Under the pieces are notes generated by a model. It had not been told where the DNA came from and did no database searches. It saw only the letters and a list, made by a program, of their open reading frames with translations. The translations under genes were made by a program, and so were the position numbers. This document shows, piece after piece, positions 15,177 through 23,707 of a DNA stretch of 40,391 nucleotides (its first letter is position 1; each line of letters opens with the position of its first letter). The stretch is from positions 1 to 40,391 of the forward strand of contig CAUJEL010000054.1 in the NCBI GenBank assembly GCA_963169875.1, in the 5' to 3' direction. This DNA is from Candidatus Zhuqueibacterota bacterium (GTDB lineage: Bacteria > Zhuqueibacterota > Zhuqueibacteria > Residuimicrobiales > Residuimicrobiaceae).

Positions 15177-16166
15177 TTAGAAACGCACCAGAGCCGAGGC
15201 CCATGTGAATCCGGATCCAAACGCCACCAGCAGTGCAGTTTGTCCGTCTTGCAGCTTTCCGCCGCGGCGCGCTTCGTCCATGGCGATCGGAATGGACGCG
15301 GCTGAAGTGTTGCCGTATCGTTCGACATTCACAAACACACGTTCGGGGGGAATCTTGACGCGCTTGGCAGTGGCATCGATGATGCGCAAATTGGCCTGAT
15401 GAGGGATCAGCAGATCTACATCGTCTCCAGTCAGCCCGGTTCGGTTCAGGATGGTCTCCGCGGCGTCGCCCATGGCCATCACAGCCTGTTTGAAGACCTC
15501 CCGCCCCTCCATCTTTATAAAATGCATATGGTTATCCAGGGTGTCATGACTGGGGAGATAGCGCGTTCCCAGGCCCGGAATATGCAGCAGATGTCCAAAA
15601 CGGCCGTCGCTTTTAAGATAGGTACCGAGAATACCGCGATTTCCCTCGGCCGGGCGCAGAACGGCTGCGCCGGCGCCGTCGCCAAAGAGAACACAGGTGC
15701 CGCGATCGCTATAGTCGGTGACGCGGCTGAGCGTTTCGCCACCGATCACCAGAACGGTTTTGGCCTGCTCAGTGGCGATCATGGCGTTGCCCATGGACAG
15801 GCCATAGAGGAAGCCGGAGCACGCCGCAGCGATATCAAAAGCGGCCGCATTGATGGCGCCCATTTTTTCCTGAACAATGCAGGCGGTTGAAGGAAAACCC
15901 ACATCACCCGTGACGGTGGCCACGATGATCAGGTCAACGTCTTCCGGTTTGAGGCGCGCATCCGTCAATGCATTCAGGCCGGCCTCGGCGCACAGGTCGG
16001 AGGTGTAGCGTCCCTCTTCGACGATATGGCGCTCTTCGATCCCGGTTCGTTCCTTGATCCAGGCATCGCTGGTATCGACCATTTTTTCGAAATCTTTATT
16101 GGTGAGAATACGGCTGGGAATGCCGACACCGGTTCCCACGATCATTGAATAAATAGAATTGCCCAA
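15177..16166 (-). CDS. fabH: 3-oxoacyl-ACP synthase III
   Basis: This 329-aa protein begins the acyl chain by condensing acyl-CoA with malonyl-ACP. The triad is cysteine 116 (AAACSGF), histidine in IPHQANLRI, and asparagine in ERYGNTSAAS. TTG 16166 is preferred because AGGAG lies 7 nt upstream; an ATG seven codons later (16145) has no comparable site. It sits between plsX and fabD as in many bacteria. Confidence 0.96.
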   Translation of the reverse strand: MGNSIYSMIVGTGVGIPSRILTNKDFEKMVDTSDAWIKERTGIEERHIVEEGRYTSDLCAEAGLNALTDARLKPEDVDLIIVATVTGDVGFPSTACIVQEKMGAINAAAFDIAAACSGFLYGLSMGNAMIATEQAKTVLVIGGETLSRVTDYSDRGTCVLFGDGAGAAVLRPAEGNRGILGTYLKSDGRFGHLLHIPGLGTRYLPSHDTLDNHMHFIKMEGREVFKQAVMAMGDAAETILNRTGLTGDDVDLLIPHQANLRIIDATAKRVKIPPERVFVNVERYGNTSAASIPIAMDEARRGGKLQDGQTALLVAFGSGFTWASALVRF

Positions 16167-16211
16167 TGAATGACTCCTGTAAGTGGTTGCTCTCCTGATT
16201 CCGGAAAGGAT

Positions 16212-17225
16212 TTACTCGAGGCAAGCAACCTGTTGAATTTCGTCCTGAATGTGTTCATTCACTTTTTCATGAACCATTTTTTTGGCGGCCAGGACGGCGT
16301 TACGAATGGCGCGCGGTGTGGAACGGCCATGGGCCTTGATGCAGACGCCCTGGACGCCCAGGAAAGGCGCGCCGCCGTACTCTTGATAGTCAAATATTTT
16401 CTTGATGCCGTCGAAAGTTGGCTTCATCAGCACAGCGCCCAGCTGCGAAAAGATGTATTTGCGCGCCAGTTTACGCATGTTGGAATTGAACATGCTGTGC
16501 AGGCTCTCACCAAATTTGAGCACGATGTTGCCGGTGAAACCGTCGCAAACAAAAACATCCGCTGTTCCATGCAGGATATCGCCGCCTTCGACGTTGCCGA
16601 TAAAATTCAAGCCCGATTTTTTCAGCATCTCATGCGCCTTGAGGACGGTTTCATTGCCCTTCATCTCTTCATGCCCGATATTCAAAAGGCCAATCTTGGG
16701 CCGGGGCTCATTATAGACATGCGAGAAATAGATGCTTCCCATGATGGCGAATTGGACCAAATCCTGAGGTTTATTATCCGCATTGGCGCCAACATCCAGC
16801 AGCAGACAGCCTCCGGTTTCAGCGGGCATGATCGTTCCGATAGCCGGCCGCCGGATGCACGGGATGCGCTTGAGACCAAACAAAGCCGATGCCATGATGG
16901 CGCCCGTATTACCGGCGCTGACCACTGCATCCACTTTGCCTTCTTTGTGCAGGCGCATGGCGACGTTTATGGACGCATCCGGTTTTTGTTTCACCGCAAC
17001 CGCCGGCGATTCATCCATAGAGATGGCCTGTGAAGCGTGCACCACAGAAATGGGCAATTCGTTAATATGGAAGTGACGCTGCAAATGATGATTTACAACG
17101 GCTTCATCTCCCACCAGAACCACTTCCAGTTCGCCCTTGGCTGCTCGAGCGGCATCAACACCTCCATGGACCACGTCGTGGGGGGCGTTATCTCCGCCCA
17201 TGGCGTCTAATGCTATTCTGATCAA
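16212..17225 (-). CDS. plsX: Phosphate acyltransferase PlsX
   Basis: This 337-aa protein begins IRIALDAMGGDNAP, the hallmark of PlsX, and keeps the GNTGA and GFTGNI motifs. It converts acyl-ACP to acyl-phosphate for phosphatidic acid synthesis, tying the fab genes to membrane lipid. The start is TTG 17225 with GGAG 7 nt upstream; no nearer ATG would keep the conserved N-terminus. It follows rpmF by 94 bp. Confidence 0.95.
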   Translation of the reverse strand: MIRIALDAMGGDNAPHDVVHGGVDAARAAKGELEVVLVGDEAVVNHHLQRHFHINELPISVVHASQAISMDESPAVAVKQKPDASINVAMRLHKEGKVDAVVSAGNTGAIMASALFGLKRIPCIRRPAIGTIMPAETGGCLLLDVGANADNKPQDLVQFAIMGSIYFSHVYNEPRPKIGLLNIGHEEMKGNETVLKAHEMLKKSGLNFIGNVEGGDILHGTADVFVCDGFTGNIVLKFGESLHSMFNSNMRKLARKYIFSQLGAVLMKPTFDGIKKIFDYQEYGGAPFLGVQGVCIKAHGRSTPRAIRNAVLAAKKMVHEKVNEHIQDEIQQVACLE

Positions 17226-17319
17226 CTCTGGACTCCGATATTGGTTAAAAACAGCGCGACCCCAAAAATGTCAGACATTCCTGAGGTCACGTAATGGAAT
17301 GGTGGGAGAGAAAAATGCA

Positions 17320-17502
17320 CTATTGCTCTCTTGGCAGAAAAACCGAACGGTTTTTATAATATCCACAATTCGGACAAGCGCGATGGGGCAACTTGGGTTG
17401 GTGGCAGTTGGAGCACTCGGTCACTGTTGGAGTTGCTGCCTTCCAGTTAGCCCGTCTCTTATCGCGACGGGTTCTCGAATGTCGTCTCTTTGGTAGTGGC
17501 AT
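17320..17502 (-). CDS. rpmF: 50S ribosomal protein L32
   Basis: This 60-aa basic protein starts MPLPKRRHSRTRRDKRRA and carries two cysteine pairs (CSNC and CPNC) that form the zinc ribbon seen in zinc-binding L32. It is a component of the large ribosomal subunit. AGAGG precedes ATG 17502. The yceD-rpmF-plsX order is a classic conserved arrangement. Confidence 0.96.
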   Translation of the reverse strand: MPLPKRRHSRTRRDKRRANWKAATPTVTECSNCHQPKLPHRACPNCGYYKNRSVFLPREQ

Positions 17503-17514
17503 TGAATAAACCTC

Positions 17515-18018
17515 TTATGATTTAAATAGTTGTTTTAATTTATCCCAACGCGGATCATCCTGATTCGCTGAACAATTGCAGGTCTCTGTATTCCAGTTGG
17601 CGCCGCATTGGGGACACAGCCCGCGGCACGCTTCCTGGCACAGTCGCTTTGCCGGCAACGCCAGGATCATACTCTGGCGCAGGGATTCGCTCATATCAAT
17701 TTCTTGCGTGGATTCAGAGATGAAAAAGATGCTCTCGTCCTCCCCTTCGGTCAATTTTTCATCGAAGGAATAGATCAGAGACAACCGCTCCGCCAGCGGC
17801 CTGACAAACGGCTCCGCACAGCGATCACAAACATAATGAGCACCGGTCTCCCAATTCACATCCACGACAATGGCTTCTGCCGTCTTGTCAACTTGCAACT
17901 GCACCATTATCGGAGATGAAAATTCCGGCCATGCTGACAGATCCAGACCGGATGCCGGGAGTTGCCGTTGCTCCGTGAATTGGCCGATCGGCAGGCCTGC
18001 TATACGAAGTCGAAGCAT
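17515..18018 (-). CDS. yceD: YceD/DUF177 family protein
   Basis: This 167-aa protein belongs, by position and pattern, to the YceD (DUF177) family found just upstream of rpmF. It has a CDRC pair in the middle, an acidic stretch, and a C-terminal cysteine cluster (CQEACRGLCPQC, then CNC) with DDPRWDKLKQL. Its role is linked in the literature to 23S rRNA or ribosome biogenesis, but the mechanism is uncertain. ATG 18018 has GGAG upstream. It is first in the operon, just after the promoter at 18046-18074. Confidence 0.92.
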   Translation of the reverse strand: MLRLRIAGLPIGQFTEQRQLPASGLDLSAWPEFSSPIMVQLQVDKTAEAIVVDVNWETGAHYVCDRCAEPFVRPLAERLSLIYSFDEKLTEGEDESIFFISESTQEIDMSESLRQSMILALPAKRLCQEACRGLCPQCGANWNTETCNCSANQDDPRWDKLKQLFKS

Positions 18019-18045
18019 GGTTCTCCACTCTCCAAATCGACGCAA

Positions 18046-18074
18046 AATTTAGTAAATAACTTGTTAATAGTCAA
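18046..18074 (-). promoter_or_regulatory. Sigma-70-like promoter of the yceD-rpmF-fab operon
   Basis: On the minus strand TTGACT (18069-18074) is separated by 17 bp from TAAATT (18046-18051). Transcription would start near 18039, about 20 nt before the yceD ATG. The -35 matches five of six consensus bases and the -10 matches four. Confidence 0.65.
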
Positions 18075-18103
18075 GACAAAAATTGCGATTTTATGAATTC
18101 AAT

Positions 18104-18529
18104 TCATTTTTCTGCAGCAATCAATTCGCTCGCGCTGAAGAAAAAATCGATCTCGCGACGGGCATTCTCCGGCGAATCCGATCCGTGCACCACGTTGCGG
18201 GAGACATTCTCCGCATAGAGCCGCCGGATGGTCCCCTCAGCCGCCTGCTGCGGGTTGGTCAATCCCATCAGGGCCCGCCAGGCTTCCACCGCATTCTCCT
18301 TCTCCAACACCGCGACAACCACAGGTCCCTCGGTCATGAAATTCAACAGTTCACCGTAAAACGGTTTCTCTTTATGAATCTCATAAAACCGTCCCGCCTG
18401 GACGCGGCTCAGACGAATCATTTTCATTCCAACCAACGTGAAACCCGATTTTTCAATCAGTGCCAATACCTCACCCGCCAGATGCCGGGCTACACCGTCT
18501 GGCTTGATGATGGCCAGTGTCCTCTCCAT
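18104..18529 (-). CDS. ndk: Nucleoside diphosphate kinase
   Basis: This 141-aa protein has the conserved TLAIIKPDGV start and the active-site histidine 115 in NVVHGSDS. It balances nucleoside triphosphates by phosphate transfer through that histidine. AAGGGAAG precedes ATG 18529. It is last in the oxidoreductase operon, 13 bp after the gamma subunit, an uncommon but not unique partner. Confidence 0.96.
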   Translation of the reverse strand: MERTLAIIKPDGVARHLAGEVLALIEKSGFTLVGMKMIRLSRVQAGRFYEIHKEKPFYGELLNFMTEGPVVVAVLEKENAVEAWRALMGLTNPQQAAEGTIRRLYAENVSRNVVHGSDSPENARREIDFFFSASELIAAEK

Positions 18530-18542
18530 ATGCTTCCCTTTT

Positions 18543-19091
18543 CTATTTCATGATGGCTTGCGCTTCCCGCAAGCCCACGGCAAAGGCCTTCAAATTCAAT
18601 TCTTCAGTGCCCTTGGGCACGCGCGCTTCGATCGCTGTGAGCAGCGATTTTTCCGACACGATCCTGGAAATACCCGCAATCAGGCCCAAAGCGACAATAT
18701 TGGCCACCAGAGCCCGGCCCGCCTTTTCGCGCGCCAATTGAATGATCGGCACTTTGATGACGCGAAAAGATCCTTCCGGCACCCTGGTAACCGCTTCGCT
18801 GTCCACCAGGATGATGCCATCTTTTTTCAAATCGGAGTGATAGCGGTCGCAGGATTCCTGGGTCAGGGCCAGCAGCAGATCGATGTTCACCGCTTTGGGA
18901 TAATCGATATCCTCATCGGAGATGATCACCTCGGAACGGCTGGCGCCGCCGCGAGCCTCCGGGCCATAAGACTGGCTCTGGGTGGCATTCAATTCATCAT
19001 AAACCGCAGCCGCCTCCGCCAGGATCTTGCCGGCTAATACCAACCCCTGACCGCCTTCGCCGCTCAGACGAATTTCATATCGAAAACTCAT
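18543..19091 (-). CDS. 2-oxoacid:ferredoxin oxidoreductase, gamma subunit
   Basis: This 182-aa protein has the gamma-type motif SGEGGQGLVLAGKILAEAA at the N-terminus and QSYGPEARGGASRSEV, both typical of the KorC/VorC type. With the alpha, beta and ferredoxin-like delta subunits just upstream it forms a four-subunit enzyme that converts a 2-oxoacid and CoA to acyl-CoA, CO2 and reduced ferredoxin. 2-oxoglutarate is a likely substrate, but branched-chain oxoacids cannot be excluded. Confidence 0.93.
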   Translation of the reverse strand: MSFRYEIRLSGEGGQGLVLAGKILAEAAAVYDELNATQSQSYGPEARGGASRSEVIISDEDIDYPKAVNIDLLLALTQESCDRYHSDLKKDGIILVDSEAVTRVPEGSFRVIKVPIIQLAREKAGRALVANIVALGLIAGISRIVSEKSLLTAIEARVPKGTEELNLKAFAVGLREAQAIMK

Positions 19092-19096
19092 CGCGT

Positions 19097-19912
19097 TTAT
19101 TTCTCCTCTTTAAGATGATCAATAAGGCGCTGATATTCCGTCCGGCATTCAGGACGCTCTGTATCCACCAGAACACCGGTGATGATCTTGCCTTCGAGTT
19201 CCTCCGGCGTCATGCTTTCCGCCTTGCTCACCGGGATGCTGTTCTCCTTCTGATGCAGGATCATGTCCACCGGTGTCCCTTCCCGGTTGCGGCGGCCATA
19301 GGCGGTCGGACATGGAGACAGCACTTCAACCAGCGAAAAACCCTTTTTCTCGATGGCGCGTTGTATGTACTTTTCCAACTGTACGGCATTGTAAACCGTG
19401 GCCCGGGCGACGTAACTGGCGCCCGCGGCCTGCGCCAATCCACTGATATTAAAGGCGTTTTCAAAATTCCCGTACGGCGCTGTGCTGGCGCGTTTGCCTT
19501 TGGGCGTGGTGGGCGATACCTGCCCGCCGGTCATGCCATAGATGAAATTATTGAACAGGATCACCGTGATATCGATATTCCGCCGCGCCGCGTGGATGTA
19601 GTGGTTGCCGCCGATGGCTGTGGCATCCCCATCGCCGGTGACAACGACGACATGTAACTTTGGATTGGCCATTTTTATTCCAGTCGCAAAAGTGAGCGCG
19701 CGTCCATGGGTCGTGTGCAACGTATTGAAATCCACATACCCGGTCAGACGGCTGGAACAGCCGATGCCCGAGACCATGCACATTTCGTCCTTGTTGATGC
19801 CGAGTTTATGGATGGCGCGCAGCATGGACTTTAACACGATGCCATCGCCGCAGCCGGAACACCAGATGAGCGGGAATTTGTTGAGACGCAGATATTGATC
19901 GTAATTGAACAT
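19097..19912 (-). CDS. 2-oxoacid:ferredoxin oxidoreductase, beta subunit (TPP-binding)
   Basis: This 271-aa protein starts at ATG 19912 behind AAGGAG. It has WCSGCGDG at the N-terminus and the thiamine diphosphate motif GDGDATAIGGNH...NNFIYGMTGGQ, followed by SPTTPKG. This subunit decarboxylates the 2-oxoacid. SSRLTGYVDF and HTTHGRALTFATGIK are usual for KorB-type subunits. It lies between alpha and gamma with short overlaps or gaps (5 bp to gamma). Confidence 0.94.
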   Translation of the reverse strand: MFNYDQYLRLNKFPLIWCSGCGDGIVLKSMLRAIHKLGINKDEMCMVSGIGCSSRLTGYVDFNTLHTTHGRALTFATGIKMANPKLHVVVVTGDGDATAIGGNHYIHAARRNIDITVILFNNFIYGMTGGQVSPTTPKGKRASTAPYGNFENAFNISGLAQAAGASYVARATVYNAVQLEKYIQRAIEKKGFSLVEVLSPCPTAYGRRNREGTPVDMILHQKENSIPVSKAESMTPEELEGKIITGVLVDTERPECRTEYQRLIDHLKEEK

Positions 19913-19937
19913 GAACTTTCTCTCCTTCTCTATCACT

Positions 19938-21071
19938 TCACTCGGGCAGAGCCTGCAGAATCTCGGCCGGACTGATGGGATCGCCATCCACTTTATTGAG
20001 ACGCTTCACCGGCGCCGCGCCTGCCAGAGCCCATTCCACTTCGTGGGCCATTTGTCCCAGATTCATCTCGGCGACAACCCAGTTTTTGATCTGCCCGGCA
20101 TAGGCGCGGATCTCCTTGTCGGCAAAAGGCCACAAGGTCTTCAGACGCAACAATCCCACCTTCTTGCCGGCCTCCCGCGCCAGACGCACAGCATGGCGGG
20201 CGGAGCGGGCTGTTGAGCCAAAAGACACCAGAGCGGTCTCTGCATCGTCCATCATGAACGCATCCACTTCGACGATGTCGTCGCGATTCTGCTCGATCTT
20301 GCGATGGAGACGTTCGATGAGGCGGCCGATTTCGCGGCCGCTGTTGGTCGGAAAACCGGTCTCGTCATGCGCCAATCCGGTCACATGGAAGCGGTATCCC
20401 TGTCCAAAACTGGCCATGGGCGGCACCCCGCATTCAGTATGCTCATAGGGCAGATACTTGTCAGGCGCAACCGCCGGTGGGATGCGGTCGATGATTTCAA
20501 GCGCCGTCGTGTCGGGCATGTTCACTTTTTCGTTGACATGTCCGATGATTTCATCGAGCAAGAGGATGACCGGTGTGCGATATTTTTCCGAAAGATTGAA
20601 GGCGCGCACAGTCAGTGCAAAGGTCTCGGCCACACTGAACGGCGCCAACGCGATGATAGGGTGATCTCCGTGGGTGCCCCACCGCGCCTGCATCACATCG
20701 CCCTGGGCGGGCAATGTGGGCAGACCTGTGCTGGGTCCACCGCGCATGACATTGACAATCACACAAGGCACCTCCGCCATGGCGGCAAAGCCGATGTTTT
20801 CCTGCATCAGGGAAAATCCAGGTCCGCTGGTGGCGGTCATGGATTTCACGCCCGCCAGGGAACCGCCAATGATGGCGCCGATCGATGCGATCTCGTCCTC
20901 CATTTGTATAAAGACGCCGCCGATTTTGGGCAGCTCCACAGCCAATACCTCAGCCACTTCCGATGAAGGCGTGATAGGATAACCTGCATAGAAACGCATG
21001 CCCGCTGCCAAGGCACCCTCGGCGCACGCCTCGTTTCCCGTTAAAACTCGGATGTTTTTCTCTTCTTGCAT
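19938..21071 (-). CDS. 2-oxoacid:ferredoxin oxidoreductase, alpha subunit
   Basis: This 377-aa protein has GNEACAEGALAAGMRFYAGYPITPSSE at the N-terminus, TATSGPGFSLMQENIGFA, and the KorA-type segment PCVIVNVMRGGPSTGLPT. It forms the pyrimidine-binding part of the TPP site and the CoA-binding domain. It begins 3 nt after the ferredoxin-subunit stop and ends 25 bp before the beta-subunit start. Confidence 0.94.
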   Translation of the reverse strand: MQEEKNIRVLTGNEACAEGALAAGMRFYAGYPITPSSEVAEVLAVELPKIGGVFIQMEDEIASIGAIIGGSLAGVKSMTATSGPGFSLMQENIGFAAMAEVPCVIVNVMRGGPSTGLPTLPAQGDVMQARWGTHGDHPIIALAPFSVAETFALTVRAFNLSEKYRTPVILLLDEIIGHVNEKVNMPDTTALEIIDRIPPAVAPDKYLPYEHTECGVPPMASFGQGYRFHVTGLAHDETGFPTNSGREIGRLIERLHRKIEQNRDDIVEVDAFMMDDAETALVSFGSTARSARHAVRLAREAGKKVGLLRLKTLWPFADKEIRAYAGQIKNWVVAEMNLGQMAHEVEWALAGAAPVKRLNKVDGDPISPAEILQALPE

Positions 21072-21074
21072 CGC

Positions 21075-21311
21075 TTACTCGCTTGATTGGTCAACTTTGC
21101 TGTTGTCTACCACCACAATGGCGAAATCCGGACACCGCAACTCACACAACATACACGCGGAGCATTGGTCCAAATGGGCAACTTTTGCTTTGCCGCTGCG
21201 CATTTCCAGAACCGACTCCGGACAAAGTTCCACGCAAATCACACACCCCTTGCACCAGGCTTCGTTGATGGTGATGGTGACATCCTTTTTCTTGGCCTTT
21301 TGTTCTGACAT
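21075..21311 (-). CDS. 2-oxoacid oxidoreductase delta (2x[4Fe-4S] ferredoxin) subunit
   Basis: This 78-aa protein has two clusters of the type CxxCxxCxxxCP (CKGCVICVELCP and CSACMLCELRCP), which bind two 4Fe-4S centres. It passes electrons from the TPP site to free ferredoxin. It is the first of the four subunit genes, with AGGAG before ATG 21311, and follows the carbamate kinase gene by 54 bp. Confidence 0.93.
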   Translation of the reverse strand: MSEQKAKKKDVTITINEAWCKGCVICVELCPESVLEMRSGKAKVAHLDQCSACMLCELRCPDFAIVVVDNSKVDQSSE

Positions 21312-21365
21312 GACGAGTGACTCCTGCTGATGATAACGCCTACCCTGATCGTGATATCCAGCTGT

Positions 21366-22325
21366 TCAGGCGACAATTTCCGTGCCTGTTTCTCCCTCGA
21401 GCGCCTCAGTCATGCGCTCTACGGAGGTGATGATGACTTTTTTGCCGCCCTGTTCAATGAACTTGATGGCAGCCTCTATTTTGGGCCCCATGGATCCTTT
21501 TGGAAATTGCCCTTCCTCCAGATATTTCCGCGCCTCCGCGATCGTCAACACATCGATATATCTCTGATCCGGTTTGCCAAAGTTTATCGCCACCTGGTCC
21601 ACCGCGGTGAGAATATACAGTTCATCGGCGTCGATCTCCCGCGCCAGCAGCGCGGAGGCCAAATCCTTGTCGATGACGGCATCCACACCTTCGAGACGGC
21701 CATCCTCTTCCAGATAAACCGGAATACCGCCGCCCCCCACGGTGATGACAATGGTTCCCTCGTGCACCAGCTTGCGAATGATATTGGCTTCAATCACCTT
21801 TTGCGGAATGGGCGATGGCACCACACGCCGGTAACCGCGTCCTGCATCCTCGCGGATGATATAGCCGCGTTTCTCGACCAGAGCAGCGACATCCTCTTTC
21901 TTGTAAAACGGACCGACGAACTTGGTCGGATTGTGAATCGAAGGATCATCACGATCCACCACCACCTGCGCCAGCAGCGTGACCACATCGCGGGCGATGC
22001 CGCGCAGCAGCAGTTTATTGATCAGCGACTGTTCGATCATATAGCCCATGCCGCCTTCCAGGTCAGCCACAATCACACCAAGCGGTATTGGCGGCACCAC
22101 ATTGCGCGTCTCTTCGACCCGGATCAGCGAATGACCGACCTGCGGGCCGTTGCCATGGGTGATGGCTATGCGGTAGCCTCGTTCGATCAAATCCGCCACG
22201 CCCATGAGGGCGCGGCGGGTGTTGGCGAACTGTTGATAGATATCACCCTCTTCAAATTCCCGGGTGATCGCATTACCGCCGAGGGCGACGACGGCAATTT
22301 TATTGGTTTCCACTAATGCTGGCAT
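21366..22325 (-). CDS. arcC: Carbamate kinase
   Basis: This 319-aa amino-acid-kinase-fold protein starts KIAVVALGGNAI and carries GNGPQVG and VITVGGGGIPV, matching carbamate kinase. It interconverts carbamoyl phosphate plus ADP and carbamate plus ATP. No arginine deiminase or carbamoyltransferase gene is in the window, so the source of carbamoyl phosphate is unknown. GAGAGGATGC precedes ATG 22325. The gene follows the cDPGS-like gene by 10 bp and precedes the ferredoxin subunit, suggesting one transcript. Confidence 0.93.
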   Translation of the reverse strand: MPALVETNKIAVVALGGNAITREFEEGDIYQQFANTRRALMGVADLIERGYRIAITHGNGPQVGHSLIRVEETRNVVPPIPLGVIVADLEGGMGYMIEQSLINKLLLRGIARDVVTLLAQVVVDRDDPSIHNPTKFVGPFYKKEDVAALVEKRGYIIREDAGRGYRRVVPSPIPQKVIEANIIRKLVHEGTIVITVGGGGIPVYLEEDGRLEGVDAVIDKDLASALLAREIDADELYILTAVDQVAINFGKPDQRYIDVLTIAEARKYLEEGQFPKGSMGPKIEAAIKFIEQGGKKVIITSVERMTEALEGETGTEIVA

Positions 22326-22335
22326 GCATCCTCTC

Positions 22336-23646
22336 TCAGAACTGGCTCAAGGCGTCTTCGAGATTGGGGCGGCCGATTTCCTGCAGATCGTAGAATACGC
22401 GTGCGGCCGGTTTGTTGATCTTGATGATGCGGCGCAGATCAATGGGCGTGCCGATGACCACCACATCGCAATCCGAAGCGTTGATGGTTGCCTCGAGATC
22501 GCGCATCTGCTCATCTCCATACCCCATGGCGGGCAGCAGCGTGCCAATCTCCGGATACTTTTTAAAGGTATCGACCAGCGAGCCTTTGAGGAAGGGACGC
22601 GGATCCACCAATTCCGAGGCACCATAACGATCCGCGGCGATCACGCCAGCGCCAAAAGACATCTCACCATGGGTGAGCGTCGGGCCGTCCTCAACCACCA
22701 GGGCGCGTTTGCCGCGCAGGGCTGCTTCATTCTCGACGCGGATGGGGGAAGCGGCATCGATGATGCGCGCCTTGGGATTGTAAGCGCGGATGTTTTGCGT
22801 CACTTCGCGCAGGTCATCCAGATCGGCTTCCACCTCTTTGTTGATGACGACGTAATCGGCCATGCGCAAATTGGTTTCGCCCGGATGATAGGTGATCTCG
22901 TGCCCCGGACGCAGCGGATCCACCACTACAAAATGCACATCCGGTTTGTAAAAGGGCGTGTCGTTGTTGCCGCCATCCCAGAGAATGACGTCCGCCTCTT
23001 TTTCCGCCTGCTCCAGAATGGCGCCGTAATCGACGCCGGCATAGACGATCGATCCGCTGACGATGTGCGGTTCATACTCTTCCATCTCTTCGATGGTGCA
23101 TTTATGTTTCACCAGGTCATCAAGGTTGGCGTAGCGCTGAACTTTTTGCGCGACGAGATCGCCGTAAGGCATGGGGTGACGGATGGCCACAATGCGTTTG
23201 CCTTTGGCTTTGAGAATTTCCGCGACGCGGCGGGTGGTCTGGCTCTTGCCGCAGCCGGTGCGGACGGCGCAAACCGCCACCACGGGCACCTTGGCCTTCA
23301 GCATGGTGTGGCGCGGGCCCAGCAGGGAAAACGTCGCGCCCAGCGCGTTGACCAGAGACCCCTTGTGCATGACATATTCATGCATCACATCGCTGTAAGC
23401 GAAAAAAACTTCATCCACATCGTATTGGCGAATAAGCTCGGGCAGTCTATCTTCGGGTTCGATGGGAACCCCTTTGGGATAAAGTGCGCCAGCCAATTCA
23501 GCCGGATATTTGCGATCATCGATGTTGGGGATCTGGGTCGCGGTAAAAGCGACCACTTCATACTGCTCGTTGTTGCGGAAAAAGACGTTAAAATTATGAA
23601 AATCTCTTCCTGCTGCCCCCATGATAATTGCCTTGCGCTTCAACAT
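22336..23646 (-). CDS. Cyclic 2,3-diphosphoglycerate synthetase-like NTPase
   Basis: This 436-aa protein resembles the cyclic 2,3-diphosphoglycerate synthetase family known from methanogens; bacterial members are often called GTPases. It starts KRKAIIMGAAGRDFHNFN and has a SIMIBI-type P-loop near residues 127-135 (AVRTGCGKS). Later motifs include ILWDGGNNDTPFYKPDVHFVVVDP and VVEDGPTLTHGEMSFGAG. The archaeal enzyme makes a cyclic phosphate compatible solute; whether bacterial homologues do is unproven. GGAGGTTGC precedes ATG 23646. Its adjacency to carbamate kinase hints at an acyl-phosphate or carbamoyl-phosphate link (inference). Confidence 0.8.
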   Translation of the reverse strand: MLKRKAIIMGAAGRDFHNFNVFFRNNEQYEVVAFTATQIPNIDDRKYPAELAGALYPKGVPIEPEDRLPELIRQYDVDEVFFAYSDVMHEYVMHKGSLVNALGATFSLLGPRHTMLKAKVPVVAVCAVRTGCGKSQTTRRVAEILKAKGKRIVAIRHPMPYGDLVAQKVQRYANLDDLVKHKCTIEEMEEYEPHIVSGSIVYAGVDYGAILEQAEKEADVILWDGGNNDTPFYKPDVHFVVVDPLRPGHEITYHPGETNLRMADYVVINKEVEADLDDLREVTQNIRAYNPKARIIDAASPIRVENEAALRGKRALVVEDGPTLTHGEMSFGAGVIAADRYGASELVDPRPFLKGSLVDTFKKYPEIGTLLPAMGYGDEQMRDLEATINASDCDVVVIGTPIDLRRIIKINKPAARVFYDLQEIGRPNLEDALSQF

Positions 23647-23681
23647 GCAACCTCCACTTATTTGTTCTTGGTTCAGGAATT

Positions 23682-23707
23682 AAAAAAGGCAGGATATGCT
23701 CCTGCCT
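23682..23707 (-). terminator. Rho-independent terminator of dusB
   Basis: On the minus strand AGGCAGGA and TCCTGCCT pair around a short loop and are followed directly by six Ts. The stem begins immediately after the dusB TAG stop. It cleanly separates dusB from the operon that starts with the cDPGS-like gene. Confidence 0.9.
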
